This document shows positions 22,975 to 33,739 of a stretch of 64,000 nucleotides of DNA, piece after piece (the first letter of the stretch is position 1; each line of letters opens with the position of its first letter). This DNA comes from Alligator mississippiensis (lineage: Eukaryota > Chordata > Crocodylia > Alligatoridae): NCBI RefSeq assembly GCF_030867095.1, contig NC_081833.1, positions 77,753,395 through 77,817,394 of the forward strand, read 5' to 3'. The notes under the pieces were generated by a model. The model was not told the origin of the DNA and did no database searches. It worked only from the letters and a program-made list of their open reading frames with translations. Position numbers and translations under genes: made by a program.

Positions 22975-23295
22975 ATCCTTGTTCTGTAGCGCCCTCCTGT
23001 AGCAGAATGCTGCTGGCTGTGATATGTTTTCACGGGGAAGCTGCCAGTAACCCACTGGAGGGATGTTCAATGTCTGATTTTGTTGCAGTGGCATAACTGA
23101 GGTATTTGTTGGTTCTGAAATGTCTTCTGGTCCCTATTGCCAATGCAACATGGTTACTGCAGGTACAAATGCACCTTCTGGTCCCTGTTATGGGCAGAAT
23201 GTTGCTACCAGTGGCACAGGGGCATCTTCTGGTCTATATTACCTCTAGGATGTTACTGCTGAGGGTACTTGGGTATTTTGTCTCTTGTTGCTGCA
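22975..23295 (+). repeat. 51-bp minisatellite
   Basis: The word cttctggtc recurs at 23,124, 23,175 and 23,226, a spacing of exactly 51 bases each time, with a decayed unit on each side. Because 51 is a multiple of three, the frame from 23,106 stays open with a 17-residue period. No homologous protein is recognised and no promoter is nearby, so I treat it as non-coding tandem DNA. Confidence 0.6.
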
Positions 23296-23769
23296 GCCTT
23301 GGATTAACATCAGAATCAGGACTCCTTTTTTTTCTGAGACTTAAGATGAACAGTGCTGTCTTTTCCTGTTGTTCTGAATACCTGCTTCCTGGTTGCTTTA
23401 GGCTTCTGCTTTGCCCTTTCCCAAGCCAAAATGCACCTGGAAAGGCAGATGCTGGGCAAGGGTGAGTCCTGCTCCATAGAGACCCAGAATGTTGAAGCCT
23501 TGCCTGCCCACTTCAGTTTTAAACTTGCCCTGGCTCCCACAAGCTTCACTTTGTTTCTTGAAGTCATCTCCTCTGAAATGGACAGACTTATCAGGGTAAG
23601 TGGGGAGAGCCTTAAAACTCAAAATTTTCCTTTTTTTAATGGCAAGGTAAGTTAGACTGAAAAAATCAGGGAAAACATAAGTACTTAGTGGAAAAAGCAA
23701 GATCCTTTACCAACCTACCCCAAACCATTCAGCTCCTCCCTTGCATATTACAATTAGAGGAGAATAGCC

Positions 23770-24300
23770 TTGGAGAATGTCGAGAATTCCCCCTACCCTA
23801 GTCATCTTTCCCAAAATGTAAGCATAGACCAGGATATTCAGTATAAAATAAAATCTACCAGTGCTGCCTTTGCACGTCTCCAAAATCATGTCTTCAATGC
23901 TTGTGACATCAGGACCCAAACCAAACATCTTTTTTACCAGGGTGCTGTCATCTCTACCCTATTGTATGGTTGTGAAACCCAGACAGTGTGTCAGAAGTAC
24001 CTGAAAGCCTTGGAATGGCACCGCCAGCGATACCTTTGGAACATCCTTCATATTGGCAGGCCAGAAGAGCAAAGGCCTGTGTTCTGGCTCAAGCAAACAC
24101 TATGAGCATTGAAACCATGCTTATACAGCACCAGCTCGGTTGGACAGGCATGTCATGGGGTTTTCTGACAACCGGCTCCCAAAACAGTTCCTTTACTCCT
24201 AACTCGCCAATGGTCGCTGCCCTAGGGGTGGGGAGAAGAGATTCCAGCACACACTGAAGGCCAAGCTGAAGAAGTGCGGTATGAACACGAGTACCCGGGG
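23770..24300 (+). mobile_element. LINE reverse-transcriptase tail (degenerate)
   Basis: The frame 23,770-24,105 translates to a stretch including AFARLQNHVFNACDIRTQTK and LLYGCET, then LEWHRQRYLWNILHI. This is the C-terminal region after the reverse-transcriptase palm of non-LTR retrotransposons. In another frame it continues with a LIQHQLGWTG...RLPKQ-like block near 24,120-24,190. The copy has lost its 5' part and has at least one frame change. The clade (RTE-like or L2-like) could not be decided by eye. Confidence 0.7.
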
Positions 24301-24399
24301 AACTCGAGCACTGATCGTCCTCAGGGATGCTGTGAAGTACAACAGAGCGTCGACTATGTCCCAGGGAAGCTGGGGTTGCAGGAGGGCCCCAGGCCAAAG

Positions 24400-25450
24400 G
24401 AGAGCCCCACTTACCTCTCGCAGAGCCCGAAGAGCCGGAGGAGACGCGCGCGGCGGAACGGCTGCGGAGGGTGATTAGCCGCGCGTATATTCAGCTGCGG
24501 CCGAGCAGCGTGGGCAGGAGACGCGCCCGGCAGAGATCAGAAGCGGCTCCGACGATGCGGCGGAGTGGCTGACGAGCGGAGAGCCCTCGCGCAGGGGATC
24601 AGCCGCCGCGCCCGGCAGCGTGGAAAGCCGGGGGCGAAGCCAGGAGAGGCTCCGACGGAGCTGGCAGGGAAGCCGGCAGCGATGTCAGCCGCAGAGGCGG
24701 CAGGGAAGCGGGGAGCGACGCCGACAGAGGGTCTGGCGGCTGCACCTGCGGAGGAAGTGGAGGCAGGAGCACAGAGCAGCGTCGGGGCAAGCCGGCGCGG
24801 AGAGCTAGGAGCGAGCCCGCGCAGAAGCCTCGGAGAAGAGGTAACAAAGGGGCGTGTCCAGCGGGGCCTCCTCGGGCCACACCGGAGGGCGGCCGAAGAC
24901 CCGAAGTGGGGTTGGACGGTGGGCCTTCGGGGCCCACAGCGGCCTTAGGAGGAGGCGGGGACTGCCCGCCCTAGTGGGGTGAGCCGCCGGGGCCCCGGGG
25001 GGAATCCACTTGGCCCATAGGCCAGAGGCACCCTTTTGGGCCTCCTGGCCCCGTAGCTTAGGGGCCTTAGTTGTCACGGTGGTGGGAGAGGCACGTCACA
25101 TCACGGGGTGATTAGCATAGGACGGTCGGGAGTCTAGTTGGAGGGACCAGGTCCGAGGACCTCGCGGACCATACACCTGGCCCGAAGACTCAGGCACGCA
25201 GCTGGCAAGCCGTGGGCAGAGGTTGGGGAAGAGCGGAGAACGCCAAAGGGGCCCGAAGCTCGGCAACCCAAGGTGGCGAGTGGCCGGGGTGTAGGGGAGG
25301 TCGGAGCCCCGTGAGTGAGTGCCTGCCGGGAGGCGCGACAACCCTGGAGGCTTCCCCAAAGGGGAACCCCTCCACTGAGGCAACACTCCAAGTCGTGGCA
25401 GGAAAGTTAAGGGGACCCCCCTGACGTCAGCAGGGGTAGCCTGTGGGGTC
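24400..25450. other. Orphan GC-rich, CpG-rich segment
   Basis: A sharp-edged GC- and CpG-dense stretch follows the LINE tail directly. It contains a possible TATA element (gcgtatattc, about 24,483) and internal near-repeats such as gaagccggcagcg and cggcagggaagcgg. Long overlapping frames occur in several phases, none resembling a known protein. It could be the 5' region of a retrotransposon, a CpG-island promoter, or a processed GC-rich leader. I cannot decide. Confidence 0.4.
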
Positions 25451-26285
25451 CACCCGCGAGCCCAGGACAGACGTGATCCGTAGTCCAGGCTAAGGCCACA
25501 CAGGAGCGCTTAATTGAACAGGGGCGAGCACAGACTGCTTGGAGCACTCGCCTCCCTATGGACGTGAATCGGTGAGAGAGACAAAGGGGAAGAGCTCTGA
25601 CCTGACACCATCAGGATCCGCTCCTTCTCTCTGGAGCTGTGCTCCACATGTGCAGGTATTGGACTGGCCTCTTCTGTCATCTGTGTTCTCCATGGTGACT
25701 TTCTGGTCTCCTGGAAGACTGTCATCCACAGACTGAGGTGCTGCCATTGCCACTAGTGCCAGGCAGGGGCACAGTCCCTTGGAGCAGTGGTTTGGCAGCT
25801 GTGAGGTTGTTGTGGGAGGTGATGTGGTAATTGGGTAATTCTTGGGGGGGAATTTGGAAGATTTGCATGCCAATTTGGCAGTTTCTGGGAATAATAAGGG
25901 ACAGCAGTTTTGAGATGATTTTTATTTTCACACCACAAAAACAGGCATGCACACACTTATCCCAATACCTGTGTAGTGATCCATGACAGTGCAGTGCAAA
26001 TGCTCCCCTCTCCCAGCTGGGGAGGTGGAAGAGGAGGTTGCAGCAGAACAGCTTGAATTTGTGCAGGGAAGAGCATGACAGGAACACGACCCACTGATTG
26101 AGCTGAAACCTTATCTCCTTTGAGTCCCATCTCCTCTGTCCTCGTTGCACTTGTCCTTGTACCTTTTATTGTATGCACACCCCATCTGGAGCACAGGGAA
26201 TTAGTTGCTGTAGATTGAGTACCTTTTGAGAGGGGCGGATAGTTCCTCCTGGGAACTGCCAGCAAGGTCTAAAGTAGTGGCAGAG
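25450..26285. other. Intergenic, no gene recognised
   Basis: Ordinary intergenic sequence. The T-rich side near 25,840-25,930 and short open frames carry no recognisable domain. Confidence 0.5.
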
Positions 26286-26289
26286 GGTG

Positions 26290-26500
26290 GATGGGTGAAC
26301 ATGGCAGTTGGGTGCAACTTTTGCCCCCCCTTGTGCTGGGCCAGAGGATTGCGCCGGTGTCTTTGCCTACCTGTCACTGTTGCCACAGGCTCTCCTTCAG
26401 TGCTGGGAACCACTTTGTCCTGTGTTTCTGGGAGGGCTAGTGGCTGGCTCTTTTCTTATCATTGCTGCAGCCTCTTTGCAGCAAGGTGGCTGGTTGTGAC
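26290..26500 (+). repeat. Isolated monomer related to the 49-64 kb array
   Basis: The string gttgccacaggctctccttc, followed by cagtgctgggaaccac, tttgtcctgtgtttctggg and attgctgcagcctctttgc, reproduces the order of words in the A/B modules of the large array (for example 53,005-53,110 and 49,855-49,990). It lies about 23 kb upstream of the array as a single diverged copy. Confidence 0.55.
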
Positions 26501-26633
26501 TCATGTCTTTATTTGTTTTTATTTTATTTCTAAGATGTCTTCCAGAAGTTACTGGAGGGGGTTGAAGTGATGATGTTCTTCGTAGTGTACTTACTTGGAA
26601 GAACTTGAAACTGTACAGAGATGCATGTGGGGG

Positions 26634-26661
<28 letters not shown>
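26634..26661. repeat. (TG)n microsatellite
   Basis: About 14 uninterrupted TG dinucleotides, followed by a tatagatg flank. Confidence 0.95.
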
Positions 26662-26664
<3 letters not shown>

Positions 26665-26804
26665 GATGTACATAGAATGTGTGCGGATAACACAGACCAT
26701 AATAAACACGGCGATCCTATTGCTACTTCTCTTCAAACAGGAAATCAATATATGTACTCTTATATCATTATATCTGCATATAAAAATATATACTAATGTG
26801 TACA

Positions 26805-27320
26805 GGGGTGTAGGTTGTAGCCTTGTTGGTCTAAGGACATAGGCAGACAAGGTTCTTTGGGTGAATCATATCTTTTATTAGACCGACTTAAGTAGTTGGA
26901 AAACAATTATTAAGCAAGCTTTCGGGTTCAAAAACCCTTCGTCGGGCTAAGGAAGTTTCCGCAGTTGGTGTGTGCTCTTTCTGGATGGAATGAAAAGTAA
27001 AGAAGCCAGAGGCTGGTCTGGTCTGCACAAAAGACAGGCCGTCAGTGAAAATGTAGATTGAGGAGTCAATGGGTGAGAGACAGGCGGGGAGAAGAGAAGG
27101 GGGATGAATAGTGGAGAGAGACCTGGAGAGTCAGATGTCAGGCAGATTATAATGTGTCATAAATCCAATATCTATAATCCATGATTTTTAGTATCCAGGA
27201 GGTTGATGAAGTGGAGTTCGTAGGCTTGTCTCTGGGAAGTGTTTGGTAAATTCCCCTTGAGGATCAGGACTGAGAGATTGGAGAGAGAGTGGTTTTCTTG
27301 GGAGAAATGTCTCTCTCCAC
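26805..27320 (-). mobile_element. Penelope-like element, 3' end with GIY-YIG tail and hammerhead core
   Basis: Penelope-like elements encode reverse transcriptase followed by a GIY-YIG endonuclease. On the minus strand, 27,310 to 27,172 encodes HFSQENHSLSNLSVLILKGN and then a block ending LHFINLLDTKNHGL. This resembles the end of the Neptune-type GIY-YIG domain (HF...GHS..DL.V..L.G...). The 3' non-coding tail follows, down to the terminal repeat that is shared with the 14.9-15.2 kb copy. At 26,918-26,945 the minus strand reads CCGACGAA, a GGG...CCC hairpin, then GAAAGC, close to the hammerhead ribozyme core known from the terminal repeats of this class. The element is 5'-truncated. Confidence 0.65.
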
Positions 27321-28235
27321 TATACATCCCCCTTCTCTCTGCGCCCCCCTGCATGCTGGGGTGGGCCCACTGATGCCGTGAGGCTGTGAGCACAGGCGTG
27401 CAGCTGACAGTCAGCCTTCAGCACTTGGCTCCATTGCACCTGCCCCCAGTCCTTGCGCAGCGGGCCTGTGCAGCTCTGGGACAGGCGTGCCCCTCTCAGG
27501 CACATCCTCAGGTGAGTCTTGGGGATGGCAGCTCCTCAAAGATGCCCAGCTAGAGCTGGAGATGTTCCCTGACACATTGCTTGCAGAGAGGACACAAAAG
27601 CCTGGTGCATAGTAACTTGCCCGATGCTCTCGGGCCTGATGCACGAATGCCCAGGTGAGCCTGTGCAACAGGGGCCCTGAGCGAGCACCGCCTGGCTCAG
27701 AAGCAGCAGGTCCGAACCCACTGCAAAACCAGGTCCCTCCTACACTACCTAACGTGGGTCCCCAGAGCAGTGGGCAGGACTTGTGGCCCACAGCAGCCAG
27801 TGCCACTCTCCAGCCCCACACACAGGTGGCACAGGCCTGGGGACCCTGCTCTATGCTGGCGGCACAGGGAGGCAGAAGGGCCCTGGGCAGCGCTCAGCCT
27901 GGGGCTGGCATCCTGCCAGGCTGCAGTGCCCCTGGCAGCTCCTTGCCAAGGCTCCTGCCTGCAGGTGGGAGCCCCGCTGCTCCTTACAGCGCCCCAGGGT
28001 GACTAGTGCAGACAGACACCAGCACTGAGACAGCCAGCTCGGTTATTGGAGAGGTCTCTAGAAAGGAGCGGGGCCGGGGGGAAGGTCTGCGTGAGCGCTG
28101 AGACTGGCACCGCTCTGGGCACAGGACGGGAGGATGGGGGGAGCAGCAGGAAGGGCGCGGGAAGCCTCCTGTGCTGGCCTGGAGAGAGCTTGAAGAATGC
28201 AAACACAAATACTTCACTAAACACAATCTCTAACC
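27320..28235. other. Intergenic, GC-moderate, no gene recognised
   Basis: GC-moderate DNA with overlapping short frames in several phases and no known domain. It leads directly into the G/T-rich tandem block. Confidence 0.5.
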
Positions 28236-28239
28236 ATGA

Positions 28240-28860
28240 AGTAATCCCCAGAAACAATCTCTTCTCAGTTGGAAAATAGTGTGATGCTTTGGTAACTGTG
28301 TGGGACTGTGGTGAGTGTTTTGTGAGGACAACTGTGGTGATTTTTTGCGGTAATTTGGGAACTTTTTTGGGGGGAATGATATTTCTGTGGGAAACTTGAT
28401 TATTGCTTTTTTCCCCCAAATTCTCATGCAAGTGTCTGTGGCAATATGGTGATACTTCTGTGGAAAATGGTGTGGTGAGAAGCAAAGTGTGCGGTGAGTT
28501 GGTGACTTTTTTCACGTGCAAGATTGTGTGCTGGTTCTGTGGTGATTCGGGAACATTTTCGTGGTCATGTGTGGACGTCTGGTGATGTGTGTGGGGATTC
28601 AGCTATGTCGTGAGGAAATATGGGGGGGTTTTGTGTGAAAAGTGGCGATTTTGTGCGCTCCTGTGGCAACATGGAGCGGAAACGTGGGGATAGGGTGCTG
28701 TCCGTGGGAAGCGGTGTGCTGACTTGGGAACTGCGGGTGGAAGATCGGGTGGTGATTGCGTGCAGCGACTTAGGGACTTTTCATGGGAAAAGTGTGGAAA
28801 TACGGGGAGAGCGGTGTGGAAAACCAGTGGTGTGTGACCTTGGACACTCCGGGGGGGTCT
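28240..28860 (+). repeat. G/T-rich tandem repeat, block 1
   Basis: The plus strand is strongly G- and T-rich and is built from variants of tgtggaaaatggtgtggtga, ggtgattttttgcgg and tttgggaactttttt. These are the same words as in the 35.15-37.18 kb block. Units are diverged, and the block runs directly into the CpG island at 28.86 kb. No coding capacity is conserved. Confidence 0.7.
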
Positions 28861-29960
28861 GGTGGCTTTCTGCGCGGCAAAGGGGGATCTTGCGGCGGGG
28901 CTGAGTCTGCCTGGCCGGACTCGGGGCCCCGGGCGGCCGGGCAGTGGCGGCTGCAGACGGTGCCGCAGCCCTGGGCGCAGCGGAGGAATCAGGCTCCGCG
29001 TCTCCCGCCCGAGCTGCGGCAGGTGCCGGCGGAGCTTGGGAGAAGGGGCGGGGCCGGGGGCAGGGCCAAGCGGGCGGGAGGCGGGAGCTGCAGCCCCGCG
29101 CGTGCGAAGCTGCTGCGGGGCCTGAACCCGGCGCGCCCCGACCTGGCGCCGGGGAAAGGACGGGCGAGAGGAGCGGCGGGCGGGCAGGGAGCATCCGGGC
29201 TCGACGTGACAGCCCGGCCCGTTCCTCACCCCGCTCCCGCCTTCCCCTCCGTGCAAGTCCCAGCACGGGCTGCAGCGAAGCGGATCTCGCTCGGGGTCTC
29301 TCGTCCAGCCCCTGCTCCCTGCGCGCCAGCCATCCCGCGCGAGGGGGGGCTCGTCTCGCCGTCTCCTGCGCTGCGCTGCCCCCGCTGACCGGCGCCCGGC
29401 TCGAGAGCAGCGCGGCCCCGCGGCAGGGCGGGGCGGGGCGGGTCAGGCGGGGACGGCCCCGCGCGGGGTGCGCTCGCGGGTTGGGCCGGGCACAGGGGGC
29501 GGCGGGGCGGGGCTCGCCGGCAGCCGGCGGCATGGCGCACGCTGATTGGCGGGGGCGTTTCGCTCCCCGCCAATCAGGAGACGGCAGGAGGAAGGCTTCC
29601 CCGCCCTGACCTAGGGGCGAGGTGACAAAGTGGCTCTGAGGGGGACTGACCTCGACCGGGCTTTCCTATTGGTCCCCCAGCGGGGGCGGGGCCTCCAGCA
29701 GGGATAAAAGGCCGCGTGCCGAGCTCATGGGCGGCATCGGCGGAGAAGAGCTGGTAGAGCTGGCCGGGGGGGGGGGGCGGTAATCCCAGAAGCGCCCTGA
29801 AGAGACGAGAGCGGTGGGTCCCTGCCACAGCAGGGGAGACGGGCTGAGAAGAGCTGGAAGTGCCCTGAAGAGGCTGCGCCCCGACGAGGTGAGGCCGAGC
29901 CGCGGAGCTCCCTGTGCTTTCTGTGCCAGAGTGGATGAGGGGGAGGGGGCAACCCTTGGG
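28860..29960 (+). promoter_or_regulatory. Orphan CpG-island promoter with paired CCAAT and TATA boxes
   Basis: A perfect inverted repeat, CTGATTGGCGGGG (29542-29554) and CCCCGCCAATCAG (29565-29577), presents two opposed CCAAT boxes 10 bases apart. Downstream come a third CCAAT box (ATTGG, 29668-29672), a GC box (gggggcggggcc, about 29,683) and a TATA box (gataaaag, 29703-29710). This is a textbook plus-strand core promoter with an expected start near 29,735. A donor, gacgag|gtgagg, ends a possible first exon at 29,888. The only nearby ATG (29727) opens an 18-codon frame. No known gene matches, so the transcript may be non-coding. Confidence 0.65.
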
Positions 29961-30884
29961 CTGCTTTTGGGGACCTACGGCCTCTCTGCAGGCCTGGGGG
30001 TGTGTCAGGCCGTGGGGAGTGACGTCCCGAGCCACGTGGGTGCTGCGCGGCTCGTAGTCCCTGTCAAGCACCGGTGACCCGCGGGTTGGGCAGCGGTTGG
30101 GCTCGCAAGTTTCCGTTCCCTCCCTTAAGGTGTCATTCGGGGGGCAGCGGGCGACGTCCCGGGGCCTCGGCCACAGTCCTTCCTTTAAGGTGTCGTTCGC
30201 GGGGGAGGAGGCTCAGGTCTTGTCTAACCCTCCTTAGTCTGCGGGGTCCTAGTCACAGTGCCACAGGGTCTGAAACAAGCTGCATGCAAATAGTTAACAG
30301 TTTTCTTGTCAGAGGAACCAAGCGAGACAAGAACAGCCGTTGCAGCCCGTTGCAGCCATGGCCCAAGCTCTCATCCGCATTGCGTGGAGGTCTGGCAGAG
30401 CTCCTTTAGGCCCTCTCTGGCTGCTTCTCCTATGCATACTTTCACCAATTTTTCTCCCCCCCCCCCCTTTTAGCTTCACAATATATGATTTAATCTATTT
30501 TTTCAGTAGCTTATCTGAGGCGCAGTTGATTTTGCATTAATTCTGAGTTAGTTTTCACACTTCATTGTGGTACAGATCTAATATATGAGTTACAATGTGA
30601 ACAAGTTCCCCAGAATACTCTGTTTCGACCCAGCACAAGAGGCCTCCTTGTTAGCCAGTGCATCCTGCCCTCTGGGCCTAGCAGGAGAACTTGGCAGCCT
30701 GCATGCACCTGGGCCCCTGGAGCCAGGGTGGAGGGGTGTCCCCAGTGCCACATCTGGCCCCTGGACCATGGTGAGAACAGGGTACACTGTTTCTGAGCCT
30801 CGTTTTGTGAACTGGATGCCTGTCAAGGGTCAAACAGAAATGGAACTTGGGCTGGCAACAAAAATTAAAAACAACTAAAAAGTC

Positions 30885-32440
30885 TTTCTTTAGGTGTATA
30901 AGGAGTAAAAAGAAGGTGTGTGGTAGCATAGGAACCCTACAGGACAAACTAGGGCAAATAGTGATAGGTGGGGTGGGCGGGGCAAGGCTGAGCTCTTCAG
31001 TGAGTTTTTTGCTTCTGTATTCCTGAACATGGATCAGGACAGATCTCCCAGTTGGATGCTAGACAGGCATAAAAGGGACACCAGCCCACCAAGTGTTTGT
31101 GCCAACTTGGTGAAGAGGCACTTGGAAAGATTGGATGTATTTAAGTCAGCAGACCCACATGATCTTCATCCAAGGGTGTCGAGGGATTTGGCAGCATCAT
31201 AGGAGAGCCCCGGCATGCCTGTTTGAGCACTCGTGGCACTCGGGTCAGGTCCCAGAGGGCTGGAAAAGGGCCAATGCGGTCCCTATCTTTAAGAAGGGAA
31301 AGGAGGATCCGGGTAACTAGACACCAGTTAGTCTCACTTCTATTCAGAGGAAAACCTTTGAAAACATTAAGGATCACATTTGTGGGAGTCCTGGAAGGTG
31401 GGGGGGATGCTGAAGGGCAGTGAGCACATATTCATAGCAGGTAGATCCTGCCTGACTAACCTTGTTTCTTTTTATGACCAGGTCACAAAATGCTTAGACA
31501 CAGGAATTGAGGTAGATGTCATCTACTTGCATTTTAAGAAGGCCTTCAATATGGTATCTCATTCTAATGTCATTAATAAACTGAGCCGCTGTCACGTAGA
31601 TGATTACACGATCAGGTGGGTGACAAAATGGCTCAGTGTCATACCCAGAGAATGGCGGTGGATGGGTCGGTATCAACCTGGAAAGATGTGGGCAGTGGAG
31701 TCTGACAAGGCTCGGTCCTTGGACCTGTGCTGTTTAATGTCTTCATCAGTCACTTGGAGGGCGTGGAAAGCACTCTGTCCAAATATGCAGATGATACCAA
31801 ATTTATGGGTAACGTTAACATGCTAAAGCAGAGGTCCTCCAACTGTGGTCTCTGGACCAGCACTGGTCCACGAGCTCCATGTAGGTGGTCCTCAGAAAGG
31901 TTGCAGAACAATTGAGAATCTCTGCATTTGGCCCTGCAGTTGATTAATTTTTTTCCGGTGACGGAGATTAAGTGGTCCGCTGAGACCCTCAGCAATTTTC
32001 AAGCGGTCCATGCAAAACAAAGTTTGAGAGCCAGTGCACTAGAGGGTTGGGACCAAATCTGTGGAGACCTGGACAGGTTGGAAAAATGGGCAGACCAGAA
32101 TAGGATGCAGTTGAAGAAAGACAAGTGCAAAGTGCTGCACCTAGGGAGAAGGAATCACCGGCACGCTTACAGGCTGCGGGAGGGCTTTCTCGGCATCAGA
32201 GCAGCGGAAAGGGATCTCGGAGTCCTTGCTGACACCGAGATGAGCGTGAGTTGTCAACGTGACAAAGCTATTGGTAAAGCTAACTGCACTTTATCATGTG
32301 TTCGCAGGTGCAGGACAAACAGGTCCAGGGAGGTGATGCGACATTGGTCAAACTGCAGTCGGAGTACTCTGTCCGGTTTTGGACGCCACACTTCAAGAGG
32401 GATGTGGACAACCTTGTGAGGGTTCAGAGGAGGGCAAAAG
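30885..32440 (+). mobile_element. CR1 LINE, degenerate reverse-transcriptase region
   Basis: Translated pieces match CR1 ORF2 in order: LHPRVSRDLAA-like, QVPEGWKRANAVPIFKKGKE, then FDKVTKCLDTG/HFKKAFNMVSH-like, a [10 protein letters not shown] catalytic motif near 31,780, and LEKWADQNRMQLKKDKCKVL and LG...AERDLGVLADTEMSVS further on. The pieces lie in different frames with several stops, so the copy is dead. It lacks the endonuclease region and the 3' end with the CR1 microsatellite tail was not seen. A 208-bp MITE interrupts it at 31829-32036. Confidence 0.9.
31829..32036. mobile_element. hAT-like MITE inside the CR1 copy
   Basis: A 208-bp insertion with ends CAGAGGTCCTCCAACTGTGG and CAAAGTTTGAGAGCCAGTG, imperfect inverted repeats of the hAT pattern. 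It splits the CR1 frame just after the YADD motif, so it is younger than the CR1 copy. The 8-mers on either side agree at five of eight positions. Confidence 0.7.
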
Positions 32441-32830
32441 TATATCTATTGTAGAAAATAATGTGCAATATATTTAGTTACATCAATTGCTACACTGCTA
32501 GCTAAAGATAAACCTATGATATAGCATATAGGGATCATTTATGTATGGTCTGTTAGCTCCTTTTAGGCCTTGTGCTTTGTTTAATTGTGTTTGATGGTTT
32601 CCTTTACTTGCTGCCCAAGTTAGTTGTCACAACTGCAAAGGTTCACGCTGCGGTTACTCAGAACAAAGGCTCGGCCCTTGTGCTTAACAGCATAAGTGCG
32701 GCTCAGCCTAGGCACCTTGAAAATGGCCAAGGCTGACAGCAGGGTCATCTTATCGTTATCTGTGCTGGGGTTAACAGTGTGAGCATTTTACCTTGCGTGA
32801 AAGTGTCTGATGTGCATCTGCCCTTTCTCA
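32440..32830. other. Intergenic, no gene recognised
   Basis: AT-rich flank of the CR1 copy, with no motif recognised. Confidence 0.5.
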
Positions 32831-33645
32831 CAGGCTAGTCCTTGCGCTCCTGTCCTTGGAACCAGCTTATCGGTGAGGAGGCGCAGCATGACATTCGGCA
32901 CCAAAAGGCCTGGAGTAGAAGGGTCCCCGACATCTGTCGCATCTGCAACGGGTCCCTGCGCGAGCTACTGAGAAACAAGCGTTTGGGGCCCGCATCGGTC
33001 TCTCGGAAACATCCGAGCCAGCCCCGGCAGCAGGTGCCTGTGCGTTCCTGCCTCGGACACGGTCAGGGAACGCAACGTGCCAGCAGTTGCCTCGGCTTCT
33101 GACCGCACGCACGTCGTTCGCTTGCAAGCATCCAAAGCTAGCACTTCCAGCGGCTGCCGCTGTTGCTTCCCAACTACTAGGAGAGCCTTGCAAAAGCAAT
33201 GGCCTGCCCCTGGGCCAGGCTGATACCAGTGGTTCAGACCCAGAGACTTGCTGTTGTACCTCCCGGTACCTGGATTAGGTGTCGAGCACTTGGAACTCTG
33301 GCAGCTTCAGCACATATTAACCTCTCGTCCTCCTGCGGCCAACACCACGGAGCCTGTGACCCTAATGTTTCTGTCAGCCTCTGTCTCACCCTTCCCCTGA
33401 AGGCCTCCCATGAAATCCCTTGTCCCATCCCAGTCTGCAGGTTGGCTCCACCGGTATTTCCCAGCTGCACGTGGAGAGTTGCGAGGGAGGTGGGGAAGAG
33501 AGTTTTATGCCTGCATACTCTTTACTTGTTTCAGCCTGAAGCTGTGTCAGGGCCTTTTTTTCCCCCTCTCTCCTCCTCTGTCTGTGCTTCTGCTGCGTAG
33601 CCACTGCCTCCTGTGTATGTGGGAAGGTGATGTAAGGGGGTGCAC
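32830..33645 (+). repeat. Segmental duplication, copy 1
   Basis: This stretch is related to 37,270-37,990, at an offset of about 4.4 kb. Shared landmarks in order are: ctcctgtccttggaaccagc / ctcctt...cctgttcatggaagc with rgcatgaca; aatggcctgcccctgggc; gcttcagcac; gcctgtgacc; cctcccatgaaatccc; ctttacttgtttcagcctgaag; and ctgcctcctgtgtatgtggg. The landmarks keep order but are diverged by many substitutions and small gaps. Two tracts resemble splice acceptors followed by short exon-like pieces. No protein is recognised. Confidence 0.6.
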
Positions 33646-33739
33646 AGTTGCCCTTAAGAAGGAGCAATTTTTCTATGGAGTTAAGCTGAAACTGCTGTAC
33701 AGAGCACCTTGCAAAGTGCCTCCGGGTCTGCAGCGGTAG

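Noticed and set aside
22975-23295. CRISPR-like regular repeat
   Set aside because: Units are contiguous and diverged without unique spacers; this is a eukaryotic minisatellite.
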